From positions 1-17,711 of the forward strand of contig JACPMQ010000041.1 in the NCBI GenBank assembly GCA_016185955.1: a stretch of 17,711 bases of DNA, in the 5' to 3' direction. Position 1 is the first letter of the stretch, and every line of letters starts with the position of its first letter. This DNA is from Candidatus Woesearchaeota archaeon (GTDB lineage Archaea > Nanobdellota > Nanobdellia > Woesearchaeales > GW2011-AR4). The notes beneath the pieces were generated by a model. It did not search any database. It had not been told where the DNA came from and saw only the letters and a program-made list of their open reading frames with translations. Position numbers and translations under genes: made by a program. Below, one piece after another: positions 1-7,146 of this stretch.

Positions 1-31
1 AAGCACTAAATTAAACTTTCGCAAAAACCCC
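1..31 (+). mobile_element. Possible degenerate right-end fragment of repeat family B
   Basis: The first 31 bases read AAGCACT, then ACTTTCGCA, then ACCCC. They appear in the same order and orientation as at the right end of the two full family B copies (AAGCACTGACTTTCGCACC and AACCCT at 14291-14316). The fragment has an extra 7-8 bases between the first two blocks and substitutions in the last. The rest of the element would lie before the window. The match is short, so this may be an old decayed copy or a coincidence. Confidence 0.4.
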
Positions 32-50
32 GCTTATCAAACAAAGTCCT

Positions 51-82
51 GTTAGCAGTTACTAAAAAACGTAACTGCTGAC
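51..82. repeat. Inverted repeat at the left edge of family A copy 1
   Basis: GTTAGCAGTTAC (51-62) and GTAACTGCTGAC (71-82) are inverted repeats with one mismatch, separated by 8 bases (TAAAAAAC). The same 12-mer recurs with one change at 271-282, and inverted at 17562-17573. It therefore looks like a terminal sequence of the family A element. Two ends facing each other here may mark the remains of a neighbouring copy. Confidence 0.6.
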
Positions 83-282
83 AATATAAGTGGCTGCTCC
101 AGAGCCGCGCTATAGGCAAAATGGCGCATCTTGATTCTTTTTTATAATAAAAATTTTACAGATACACGCCATTTTGATAGCACAATTAACATTCTTCTGC
201 TTGCCTACCGCCCCTTATTTTGGAGCAGCCACTTACTTTAATGTTCCATATCTCTTTAGAATAAGAGGTGTTAGCGGTTACG
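70..282 (+). mobile_element. Family A repeat, copy 1 (MITE-like, nested inverted repeats)
   Basis: This non-coding element is built of nested inverted repeats. The outer pair is CGTAACTGCTGAC (70-82) with GTTAGCGGTTACG (270-282), with two mismatches. The core pair is a perfect 14-mer, TAAGTGGCTGCTCC (87-100) with its complement at 222-235. The inner pair is CAAAATGGCG (117-126) with CGCCATTTTG (167-176), extended by CTAT/ATAG across a 3-base bulge. The core is strongly conserved with copies at 13120-13325 and, inverted, 17562-17711, especially around 167-215; the loop (127-166) varies. The right flank (236-282) is shared with copy 3 but not copy 2. No target-site duplication is visible. The right end lies 44 bases before the glycosyltransferase start, so it touches that promoter region. 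Confidence 0.85.
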
Positions 283-289
283 GTAAATC

Positions 290-306
290 ACAAAATTAAA
301 ATAATA
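290..306 (+). promoter_or_regulatory. Weak TATA-like promoter for the glycosyltransferase gene
   Basis: An AT-rich stretch (AAAATTAAAATAAT) sits about 22-36 bases before the ATG at 327. This is the spacing expected for a leaderless or short-leader archaeal gene. The box is not a strong TTTATA match, and only the distance and composition support it. Confidence 0.35.
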
Positions 307-326
307 CCCTCCAATTTTAATTTATT

Positions 327-1550
327 ATGACAATCTCATTATGCATGATTGTAAAAGACGAGGGAAAAAACTTAAAAAAATGCCTTGAATCAGCAAAGAG
401 TCTAGCTGATGAAATAATAATTGTTGATGCAGGAAGCAAGGACAACACAAAAGAAATTGCAACGCACTTTACTGACAAAATATTTGATTTTAAATGGAAC
501 AATAATTTCTCTGACGCTATGAACTTTTCTCTGCAGCATGCAACAAAAGAATGGATTTTAGTTTTGGACGCTGACGAGTCAATAAGCAGCAGGGACATTG
601 AAACAATCAGGAAGCTGGCTTCAAACAAAAGCATTATTGGCTACAGATTCTTAACGAGAAATTACACAAACAACATGTCGGTAAGCAATTTTATTGCATC
701 AGATGATTCTTATGAGGAAGGAAAAAATTACAATGGATGGTTTCCATCTGCCAAAATAAGGCTGTTCCAAAATAATAGGAATATAAAATTTTATGGCATG
801 CTGCACGAGCTTGTGGAAGATTCCATAAAAAAAATTAATGGCAGAGTAGAGCTTGCAGATGTGCCTGTGCATCGCATTCCAAGTGAAAACGAAAAAGCAA
901 AAAAAGAGGTTTATCTAAAAATATGCAAGGAAAATATAAAAACAAATCCCACAGAAAGTTCATTCTTAGAGCTTGGGATGCTGTATAAGGAGCTGGAAAA
1001 CAGCGATGAAGCAGCAAAAGCCTTGCAAAAGGCATTAGAAATAAATAAAGAATTTGTTCCTGCTTACATTGAATTGGGCATTATTCTCCAAACGCAAAAA
1101 AAACATGATGATGCAATTAAAATTTACAGGCAGGCATTAAAAATAAAGCCTGATATTCCTGAAGCATTATTTGGATTGGGCATTTGCTTTTTTAGGCTTG
1201 GCATGCTTGACATTGCAAAAGAGAATTTTGAGAAGGCATTAGAGCTAAAGCCAAATGATTCAAGAGTTTACGTAAGCTTAGGCTCTGTTTATGAAAAATT
1301 GCAGGAAAATGAGAATGCAATTAAAGTTTTGCAAGTTGCAATAAGCCTCAATCCAAAAAACCCTATGGCTTACTTTAATCTCGGAATAGCTTTGGAAAAA
1401 GAAGGGAAAAAGAAAGAAGCAATAAGGGCTTATGAAAGCGCATTAAAGTTAAGGCATAAAAAAAGCCAGCAGATAATAAACAAGATAAGTGAGCTTAAAA
1501 AAAATTTAGGCAGCATCTCATATTCTTACTCTTACTCCAAAACCTTATAG
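327..1550 (+). CDS. Family 2 glycosyltransferase with C-terminal TPR repeats
   Basis: This is a 407-residue cytoplasmic-type protein with no membrane helix. Residues 1 to about 185 form a GT2 (GT-A fold) domain: it opens with SLCMIVKDE, has the nucleotide-sugar motif VDAGSKDNT (33-41), and a DxD-type metal site within DADE (81-84). Residues about 208-380 hold five TPR units, recognisable by repeats such as AYIELGIILQTQKKHDDAIK. TPRs normally bind partner proteins, so the enzyme may glycosylate or dock on a protein; donor and acceptor cannot be read from the sequence. The tail has a short Ser-Tyr run (SYSYSYS). The 3' end overlaps the convergent DUF58 gene by 19 bases. The start lies just downstream of a family A repeat. 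Confidence 0.9.
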   Translation: MTISLCMIVKDEGKNLKKCLESAKSLADEIIIVDAGSKDNTKEIATHFTDKIFDFKWNNNFSDAMNFSLQHATKEWILVLDADESISSRDIETIRKLASNKSIIGYRFLTRNYTNNMSVSNFIASDDSYEEGKNYNGWFPSAKIRLFQNNRNIKFYGMLHELVEDSIKKINGRVELADVPVHRIPSENEKAKKEVYLKICKENIKTNPTESSFLELGMLYKELENSDEAAKALQKALEINKEFVPAYIELGIILQTQKKHDDAIKIYRQALKIKPDIPEALFGLGICFFRLGMLDIAKENFEKALELKPNDSRVYVSLGSVYEKLQENENAIKVLQVAISLNPKNPMAYFNLGIALEKEGKKKEAIRAYESALKLRHKKSQQIINKISELKKNLGSISYSYSYSKTL

Positions 1551-2380
1551 AAAGCGTCAAATAAAGGCATGTTGCTTGTCAGCTGATGAAAATTAATGCC
1601 TAATTTATTGCAGGTTTCCTCCATTTTTACAGAATGGCTGTCAAGCATTTGCTGATACTCAACCCTAAGCCTTGGGCTTATATATGTTCTAAGGTTATCT
1701 TTTGTTTCGCTGTCTATAAGCTTAAAGTCGCCTTGATAGTTAAGGTTTTTTTCTATAGGATCCAAAACCTGTATAACCTTTATATCATGATTGCCTAAAG
1801 TATATAATGACTCTACAACCTCGTTTATATCAACTAAAAAATCAGATATTACTACAAGCATAGCCCTGCTTCCAATCACTTTTCTGTATTTTATCATAGA
1901 ATCAAGAAGCCTTGAATTGCCTTGAGTCTTAACATTATTAAGATAAAAAACCATGCTTGCAAGCTGCGACATTCCTCTCCTAGGCTGAAAAACATCCAAT
2001 TCTTCTGAAAAAGTGGAAAACTGGAATTTCTCATTTTCGCGCATCGCAAGATACGCAAATCCAACTCCAATCATTGCAGCATAATCAAACTTGCTTATTG
2101 GCTTTCCAAAGCCCATTGATGCGCTCGAATCAATGATAATATGCACGGTTAAATTCCTTTCCTCCTCAAAAGTCTTTATGTATAAGTCATCAGTCCTTGC
2201 AAAAACTCTCCAGTCAATAAGCCTTATGTCATCGCCTGGAGAATAAATCCTGTGCTCTTTAAAAGTCAAGCCACGGCCAATTGCCATTGACTTTCTTGGC
2301 CCTACATAATTTGATGTAACCCTTTTTTTGATAACAAGATGAAATCTGTCTAATTCATTAAGAAAATTTACATTAATCAT
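1532..2380 (-). CDS. DUF58 family protein with VWA-like fold
   Basis: This 282-residue soluble protein is of the DUF58 family. The family signature is clear: YSPGDDIRLIDWRVFARTDD (46-65), followed by an acidic FEEE and a MIDAS-type metal motif, DSSAS (84-88), at the start of a von Willebrand A-like domain; ISDF (178-181) supplies a further expected acidic residue. DUF58 proteins are almost always encoded next to a MoxR AAA+ ATPase, and here the MoxR gene lies 13 bases upstream. The two probably act together, with MoxR remodelling VWA-domain partners at the membrane. It is the last gene of the minus-strand block, and its stop lies inside the end of the convergent glycosyltransferase gene. The substrate is unknown. 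Confidence 0.92.
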   Translation of the reverse strand: MINVNFLNELDRFHLVIKKRVTSNYVGPRKSMAIGRGLTFKEHRIYSPGDDIRLIDWRVFARTDDLYIKTFEEERNLTVHIIIDSSASMGFGKPISKFDYAAMIGVGFAYLAMRENEKFQFSTFSEELDVFQPRRGMSQLASMVFYLNNVKTQGNSRLLDSMIKYRKVIGSRAMLVVISDFLVDINEVVESLYTLGNHDIKVIQVLDPIEKNLNYQGDFKLIDSETKDNLRTYISPRLRVEYQQMLDSHSVKMEETCNKLGINFHQLTSNMPLFDAFYKVLE

Positions 2381-2393
2381 TTTTTAGCCAACA

Positions 2394-3329
2394 TTATTTA
2401 ATTTTGTCTAAAATGTGTTTGACTGCATCATCAGTAGTCATTCCTTTTCTCTCTGCTTCAAAGTTAAGTATTATCCTATGCCTCAATATTGGATAGGCTA
2501 TTTCATTAATATCCTCGTTGCTCACAAAATTTCTGCCTCTTACCAATGCTCTGGCTTTAGCTCCCAGCAATATTCCGATAGAAGCTCGCGGGGATGCTCC
2601 ATAATGTATAACATCCTTGTTAGTCCTTGTCGCTGCTATAATTTTTATTGCCCTCTGTTTTATGTCATTCGCTATTGGAACCTGCCTTGTAAGGCTTTGC
2701 AAAGTAAGAAGATGGTTTTTGTTAAATAAGGTTTTTAGCTTGTTGTCTTTCAGAGTAGTTGTGTACCTATTAACAATTTCAGTCTCTTCTTCAAAAGACG
2801 GATAGCCTACCTTTATTTTTAGTAAAAACCTGTCTGCTTGAGCTTCTGGCAAGGGATACGTGCCCTCCTGCTCAATCGGGTTTTGTGTTGCAAGCACAAA
2901 AAAAGGCAAGTCAAGCTTAAAAGTATTATTGCCGACTGTAACTTGCTTTTCCTGCATTGCCTCTAACAAAGCGCTTTGTGTTTTTGGAGTTGCCCTGTTA
3001 ATCTCGTCTGCAAGAACTATATTTGCAAAAACAGGCCCTGGCTGAAATTTAAACGCTCTTTTGCCGGATGTCTCTTCTATGATGTATGTTCCTGTAATGT
3101 CAGAAGGCATTAAATCCGGAGTGTTTTGTATTCTGCTGAACTTAAGGTCCATTAAATCCGCTAATGTCCTAACTGTAAGTGTTTTTGCAAGCCCGGGATA
3201 TCCTTCCAGCAATGCATTTGCATCGCATAAGATAGCTATCAAAATCTGCTCGACAACATCTTTCTGCCCGACTATAACTCTCTCTAATTCCTTAAAGACA
3301 GCATCAAAAACATGTTTATAGCTCTTCAT
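2394..3329 (-). CDS. MoxR family AAA+ ATPase
   Basis: This 311-residue protein is of normal MoxR length. It has Walker A GYPGLAKT (43-50), Walker B IVLADEIN (104-111, acidic pair D108/E109), sensor 1 in ATQNP (147-151), an arginine-finger region EAQADRF (162-168) and sensor 2 in GASPRAS (244-250). MoxR ATPases are chaperone-like machines that activate or insert cofactors in VWA-containing partners, and the surrounding VWA genes fit that role. A plausible Shine-Dalgarno sequence (AGGTGA) lies a few bases before the ATG. The preceding 68-base gap holds a TATA-like stretch and a short tandem repeat, so this gene and the DUF58 gene may also be transcribed from their own promoter. Confidence 0.96.
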   Translation of the reverse strand: MKSYKHVFDAVFKELERVIVGQKDVVEQILIAILCDANALLEGYPGLAKTLTVRTLADLMDLKFSRIQNTPDLMPSDITGTYIIEETSGKRAFKFQPGPVFANIVLADEINRATPKTQSALLEAMQEKQVTVGNNTFKLDLPFFVLATQNPIEQEGTYPLPEAQADRFLLKIKVGYPSFEEETEIVNRYTTTLKDNKLKTLFNKNHLLTLQSLTRQVPIANDIKQRAIKIIAATRTNKDVIHYGASPRASIGILLGAKARALVRGRNFVSNEDINEIAYPILRHRIILNFEAERKGMTTDDAVKHILDKIK

Positions 3330-3339
3330 AAACTCACCT

Positions 3340-3384
3340 CTTCACATAAACTGTTATCTTCACATACAAAAGGTTATCTTTACC
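3340..3384 (-). repeat. Short tandem repeat upstream of the MoxR gene
   Basis: Two direct units, CTTCACATAAACTGTTAT (3340-3357) and CTTCACATACAAAAGGTTAT (3358-3377), are followed by a partial CTTTACC. On the minus strand this gives AAGATAAC...TATGTG twice in the short gap before MoxR. Its position suggests an operator or a leader element. No known regulator site was recognised. Confidence 0.6.
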
Positions 3385-3385
3385 T

Positions 3386-3400
3386 CATTTTATAATTTTA
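3386..3400 (-). promoter_or_regulatory. Possible internal TATA box for MoxR-DUF58
   Basis: On the minus strand the sequence AAAATTATAAAATG lies about 60 bases before the MoxR start. Transcription from it would begin inside the tandem repeat at 3340-3384. It overlaps the end of the upstream gene, and the call rests only on composition and position. Confidence 0.35.
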
Positions 3401-4177
3401 TTGTTTTGCAATCTTATTAAAGTAACTTTTTACAAGCTCTTGCTGCTCTTCAGGTATTTTTTCCTCAAGTGCGGATGATTGCTCAACCTTAACATTGGCT
3501 GGAAAAATCTCATCAAACTGTTTTTGCTCAGCATCGCCTTCTTCCCTGACATTGACTTCATAGTTTACAGGCTTTATTTTTATGTCAATTTGCTTATTTC
3601 CCAAAACTGCTAGCTTGCTTTCACCATAAATATCATTGCTTTCGTTTATTTCCCCCAATAAAGCATTGCTTGCTTTTTTTATTGGGTTTATTGTATTTAA
3701 AAGCTGCGGCACATTTCCCAAAAATTTGCTTAAATTAACAATATAAAGGTTCATCATTGTTGCAAAAACAATTGCAAATGAAAGCAATATAGCAGCAATA
3801 ATTTTAAGGGATATTTTATTTGTTTGTATAAAAGATGAAAGATTGACATTTTTAAGCTCATGCACTACCTCTTCCTCTAATTCATCGACAACAGGATTTT
3901 CATCTTTAATGTTGTCTGCCGCTGTCCTAAGCTTTTCCTTTAGAGGCGCATATTTGCTTTCTACCGCTACTCTCTTGTCCTGCCTGTATTTTGAGTTTAT
4001 CATAAGCACAAAATACACCAATGCAGGAATAATAGCCATTATTGGGTATAAGTTCACTAACGATAGCAAAAAATAGACTACAAGAAAGAATATAGCTGCA
4101 TTTAGTATTCCCTCAAAAAAAATCAAAAAGTTCAATGTCCTGTTAATTTCGCGAATGGCTTTGATAAAGTCTTTCAT
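3398..4177 (-). CDS. Uncharacterised three-helix membrane protein of the MoxR/VWA block
   Basis: This 259-residue protein has no family I recognise. It has predicted membrane segments at about 16-40, 44-60 and 122-146. A charged cytoplasm-like stretch (62-120, rich in Lys/Glu, including ELEEEVVHE) lies between helices 2 and 3, and the soluble C-terminal tail of about 110 residues is also charged. The start chosen (ATG at 4175-4177) is one base past the stop of the preceding gene. A longer in-frame start at 4204 would add nine residues, but it overlaps that gene by 26 bases and shows no better ribosome site. Its place between VWA proteins and MoxR suggests a membrane subunit or anchor of the same complex, which is inference from context only. 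Confidence 0.82.
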   Translation of the reverse strand: MKDFIKAIREINRTLNFLIFFEGILNAAIFFLVVYFLLSLVNLYPIMAIIPALVYFVLMINSKYRQDKRVAVESKYAPLKEKLRTAADNIKDENPVVDELEEEVVHELKNVNLSSFIQTNKISLKIIAAILLSFAIVFATMMNLYIVNLSKFLGNVPQLLNTINPIKKASNALLGEINESNDIYGESKLAVLGNKQIDIKIKPVNYEVNVREEGDAEQKQFDEIFPANVKVEQSSALEEKIPEEQQELVKSYFNKIAKQ

Positions 4178-4178
4178 T

Positions 4179-4697
4179 TTAGCACTTCGAATGATCATTC
4201 CCATTATTCAATGCCTTGTAGTCAGTACATATTGTTTTTAGCTTGCTGTCAAGCTTATCAACTGTTACCTTTAAAGAGCTTATTTCATTTTGCGCGGCAG
4301 CAAGCTGGGCTTGTATTTGTGTCAAAAGGGTTTTGGTTGCTTCAAGCTCTGCGCTTTTCTGCCCTAACTGGCTTTTAGTGCTAGCCACTTCTAACTGCAA
4401 ACTAGCCTTATCCTTCTTGAGATTTCCATTTTCATCATTAACTTCCCTATATCTTGCATCAAGCGTGTTTCTATCTTCTTCTGCCTTAACCCTTAAGCTA
4501 TAAGTCTCATTTAATTTCTGCTTTTCTAAGCCTAAATCCTTAGTTACCTTATTTAACTGCTCCAATTTATTCTGGTATTCCATCGACACATTCTGGAAAG
4601 TGCTCTGGTAATAAACACTAAAGCCCGTGAATGACGCTATTGAAACAATAATCAGCAATAAAAGTCCAAGGTTCACATCTCTTCGCATAAATGCCAT
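4179..4697 (-). CDS. Membrane-anchored coiled-coil protein
   Basis: This 172-residue protein has one N-terminal membrane helix (about 9-29) after a basic start (MAFMRRD). Residues about 35-155 form a long coiled coil rich in Leu, Lys, Glu, Gln and Ala with heptad-like spacing. It ends in a polar tail with two cysteines (positions 156 and 172). I see no enzyme motif. It lies 17 bases after the large VWA gene and one base before the next gene, so it is almost certainly co-transcribed with them. A single helix followed by a rod suggests a spacer, tether or oligomerisation part of a surface or membrane assembly. Function is unknown. Confidence 0.85.
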   Translation of the reverse strand: MAFMRRDVNLGLLLLIIVSIASFTGFSVYYQSTFQNVSMEYQNKLEQLNKVTKDLGLEKQKLNETYSLRVKAEEDRNTLDARYREVNDENGNLKKDKASLQLEVASTKSQLGQKSAELEATKTLLTQIQAQLAAAQNEISSLKVTVDKLDSKLKTICTDYKALNNGNDHSKC

Positions 4698-4714
4698 TTT
4701 ACTCTCTAAAATTT

Positions 4715-7141
4715 TTACTTTCTAAAATCCTTATTTTCCCACAATCTTCTTAAGGTTATTTCCCCTAAAAGCACAATTAATGCTGCAATCAAAAAGGGCC
4801 ACTTAAGCTCTGTTTTATCAATTTTTATTCTTTTTGATTTTTCCTTCACAAAGTCCAGTATGCCGTTAATATCCTCTTTTTCAAAAACTTTTCCTTGTGT
4901 TTGCTCAACAAGCTTCAAAAACTCAGGATTTACGCCCAAATTCTTAAATTCATCTTTGTAATTAACAGCAGCATCTGCTCCCAAAAAGTTATAAAATCCG
5001 ATTTTATCGGCATAAAACTTGGATGCATAAAGATTGACATCAGCTTTCACAAAATTCAGCTTCTCATGTTTTGGCAGGGCAGCAGAAACAACGTTTACAA
5101 TCAAAGGCTTTCCTAAGCTTGCATCTCTTATTGTGACATCAAACTCCTTTTTTCTTGACAAATCCCCTATAACCCAGTTTATTGCCTTTGTCAGAATTTT
5201 TGAATTTTCTTTATTAAAAATCTCGCTGCTCCATTTGCTTCCGTCATCAGTTGCCAAGCTCACAACCCTTCCAAGCCCAAAACGCCATGCAACCATTATT
5301 GGTATGTTCTTGTTTGTTGTTATAAGCAGCCTTGAAGCAGGCTTTGGCACAACATAATTATATCCGCTTATAACTGCATCAATGCTCTGGTTGTAAGTTA
5401 TGAAATGTGTAGTGTCCAATAAAACCAGCCTGTTGAAAAATTCTTTTTCTTCCTTGCTTTCAGGCTCTCCGAACAATATTTTCAGCTTATTTGAGGCATC
5501 CACTGGAAAATAAGTGCCTTCTCCTAAATGAGCTACCTCATCAAGGAAAACATCATTCCTTCTCTCGCCGACTCCAGCCACATAAATTCTCATTCCGCGC
5601 GCAGCCGCTTCCTTTGCAGACTCCTTTGTGTCATCCATAAGCTTCTGGAATGTTGTCTTTCCGTCAGTAATTAAAATTATATTTTTTCCGCCGGAAGCGC
5701 CTGTAAGCATTTTGTTGGCTGCGTCAATCCCCAAATTAAAAAAAGACTGCCCGTCAAAAATCAGCTTTGATGTTTTATCAACGACTTCTTTTTTATGCAC
5801 GCTCAATGGCTTTATATCCGCAACTTTATACGGCACTGTGTTGAAGGCTACCACTCCAACATTGTTTTTTTTGTCAAGGCTTTCAATTATGCTTACAGCT
5901 TGCGCTTTCTCTATGCTCACATAATTTGCCGTTCCTTGTGATATGTCAATAACAATTACAATGTTTACATCGCTTTTCTCTGACTCTTCGCCTGTTCCGG
6001 TTTTAACTGGCAGCAGTGTTTCTATTAGCGTGCCTTTATAAGAGCCTCTGTCATAAGAATTTTGACCGCCAATGACAAAAAGCCCATTGCCGTCAGAAAC
6101 ATATTTGCTCAATGAAGTTACATGCGGCAGAAATTTCTTAGCATCTATATCATTCAATATAACTGCTAGATAACCGCTTAAATCATTTGGAATGGAGCTT
6201 GCAACAGTTAAATCATAAATGCCTTTTAATTCATTCGCTAAAAGCGAGCTTTTTTCTGAAACAAATAAAACCTTAGGCCTTGCAACAACTTTCACAACCT
6301 TATAATACTGGTTGTTTTGCGCAAAATAATCGTTGCTTCCAACATTCAAAAGCTCTGCGCTTATTTTATGGTAGCCTTCTGAAAGCTTTTTCCTTAAGGT
6401 AAACGTATTGCTTTTATCATCGCTTTTTGATATTACAATCTCATCGTCAAACCTTACTTCAACAATATAAGGCACATTTTTGCCGACATTTTTTACCTTT
6501 ATAAAAAAAGTTTCTTCTGTGTCTCTTATTGCTTCATTTGCTCCTTCAATTGCAACACTAACATCGCTTTTTATCGGCTCCATCTTAATTGTGCTTACAG
6601 TCGCATTTAATGAAGACGCAAGAAACATAACATCTCCAAGAAGTTTGCCTTCATTATTGTTGCCGTCGCTTATAACCAAAACATTCTCATCCCTTTCCAA
6701 ATTGTTTAATATGCCATTTGCTATTGCTGACTCATCTCCTGTTGCAATATGCCTTACAGTTGCAGGAATCTTTCCTTTTAGCTTGCCCGCAAGCTCTTTT
6801 TCAATGCCTCCCTCAAAAAGATTAAGTGAAGTTGAGTTATCCACAAGAATCATAATTCTTGGATTTCCCTTTACAGTTTTTGTTTCCAATAAAAATGGGC
6901 TTGCAATTGAAAAGAGAACCAGTGCAAAAATCAATGAGCGGAGCAAAAAGAAAATCATTCTCTGGCTGGATTTTCCCCTTTCATAGGCTGTTTGCTCGCC
7001 TTTATCAAAAAACCTTATAAAATTTCTTTTGATTGCAAAATAAAGCAATGCTATGAAAGGCAATATAAAAATAGCTACATAAGAGTAATTCAGGCAAAAT
7101 TTTGAAATGCAAAATACGCTCTGCAAATTTGGCAATATCAT
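4715..7141 (-). CDS. Large membrane protein with two VWA-like regions and a GATase-like region
   Basis: This 808-residue protein resembles the larger Bat-type VWA proteins. Helices are predicted at about 20-37 and 62-85, with another at the C-terminus (about 782-797). A first VWA-like region (about 95-195) has a full MIDAS motif, DNSTS (101-105), and ISDG (157-160). A beta-rich, Ig-like stretch follows (about 195-285). A GATase-like/Rossmann region (about 288-380, including LFVIGGQNSYDRGSYKG) resembles that of VWA proteins annotated 'glutamine amidotransferase-like'; no catalytic Cys is seen. The second VWA-like region (about 392-560) has DISQG (399-403), where the second Ser of DxSxS is Gly, and ITDG (491-494). 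A strong AGGTGAT ribosome site lies within the end of the upstream gene, which is only 5 bases away. Probably partner of MoxR and the BatA-like protein. Confidence 0.9.
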   Translation of the reverse strand: MILPNLQSVFCISKFCLNYSYVAIFILPFIALLYFAIKRNFIRFFDKGEQTAYERGKSSQRMIFFLLRSLIFALVLFSIASPFLLETKTVKGNPRIMILVDNSTSLNLFEGGIEKELAGKLKGKIPATVRHIATGDESAIANGILNNLERDENVLVISDGNNNEGKLLGDVMFLASSLNATVSTIKMEPIKSDVSVAIEGANEAIRDTEETFFIKVKNVGKNVPYIVEVRFDDEIVISKSDDKSNTFTLRKKLSEGYHKISAELLNVGSNDYFAQNNQYYKVVKVVARPKVLFVSEKSSLLANELKGIYDLTVASSIPNDLSGYLAVILNDIDAKKFLPHVTSLSKYVSDGNGLFVIGGQNSYDRGSYKGTLIETLLPVKTGTGEESEKSDVNIVIVIDISQGTANYVSIEKAQAVSIIESLDKKNNVGVVAFNTVPYKVADIKPLSVHKKEVVDKTSKLIFDGQSFFNLGIDAANKMLTGASGGKNIILITDGKTTFQKLMDDTKESAKEAAARGMRIYVAGVGERRNDVFLDEVAHLGEGTYFPVDASNKLKILFGEPESKEEKEFFNRLVLLDTTHFITYNQSIDAVISGYNYVVPKPASRLLITTNKNIPIMVAWRFGLGRVVSLATDDGSKWSSEIFNKENSKILTKAINWVIGDLSRKKEFDVTIRDASLGKPLIVNVVSAALPKHEKLNFVKADVNLYASKFYADKIGFYNFLGADAAVNYKDEFKNLGVNPEFLKLVEQTQGKVFEKEDINGILDFVKEKSKRIKIDKTELKWPFLIAALIVLLGEITLRRLWENKDFRK

Positions 7142-7146
7142 TGGGG

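Noticed and set aside
51..282. Integron attC-like site because of GTTAGC-type ends
   Set aside because: The ends do not match the attC consensus (GTTRRRY/RYYYAAC), there is no integrase gene, and the three copies do not bracket promoterless cassettes in order.
6480..6986. A 168-residue open frame on the plus strand
   Set aside because: It lies wholly antisense to the well-supported 808-residue VWA protein gene, has no recognisable motif, and arises from that gene's codon bias.
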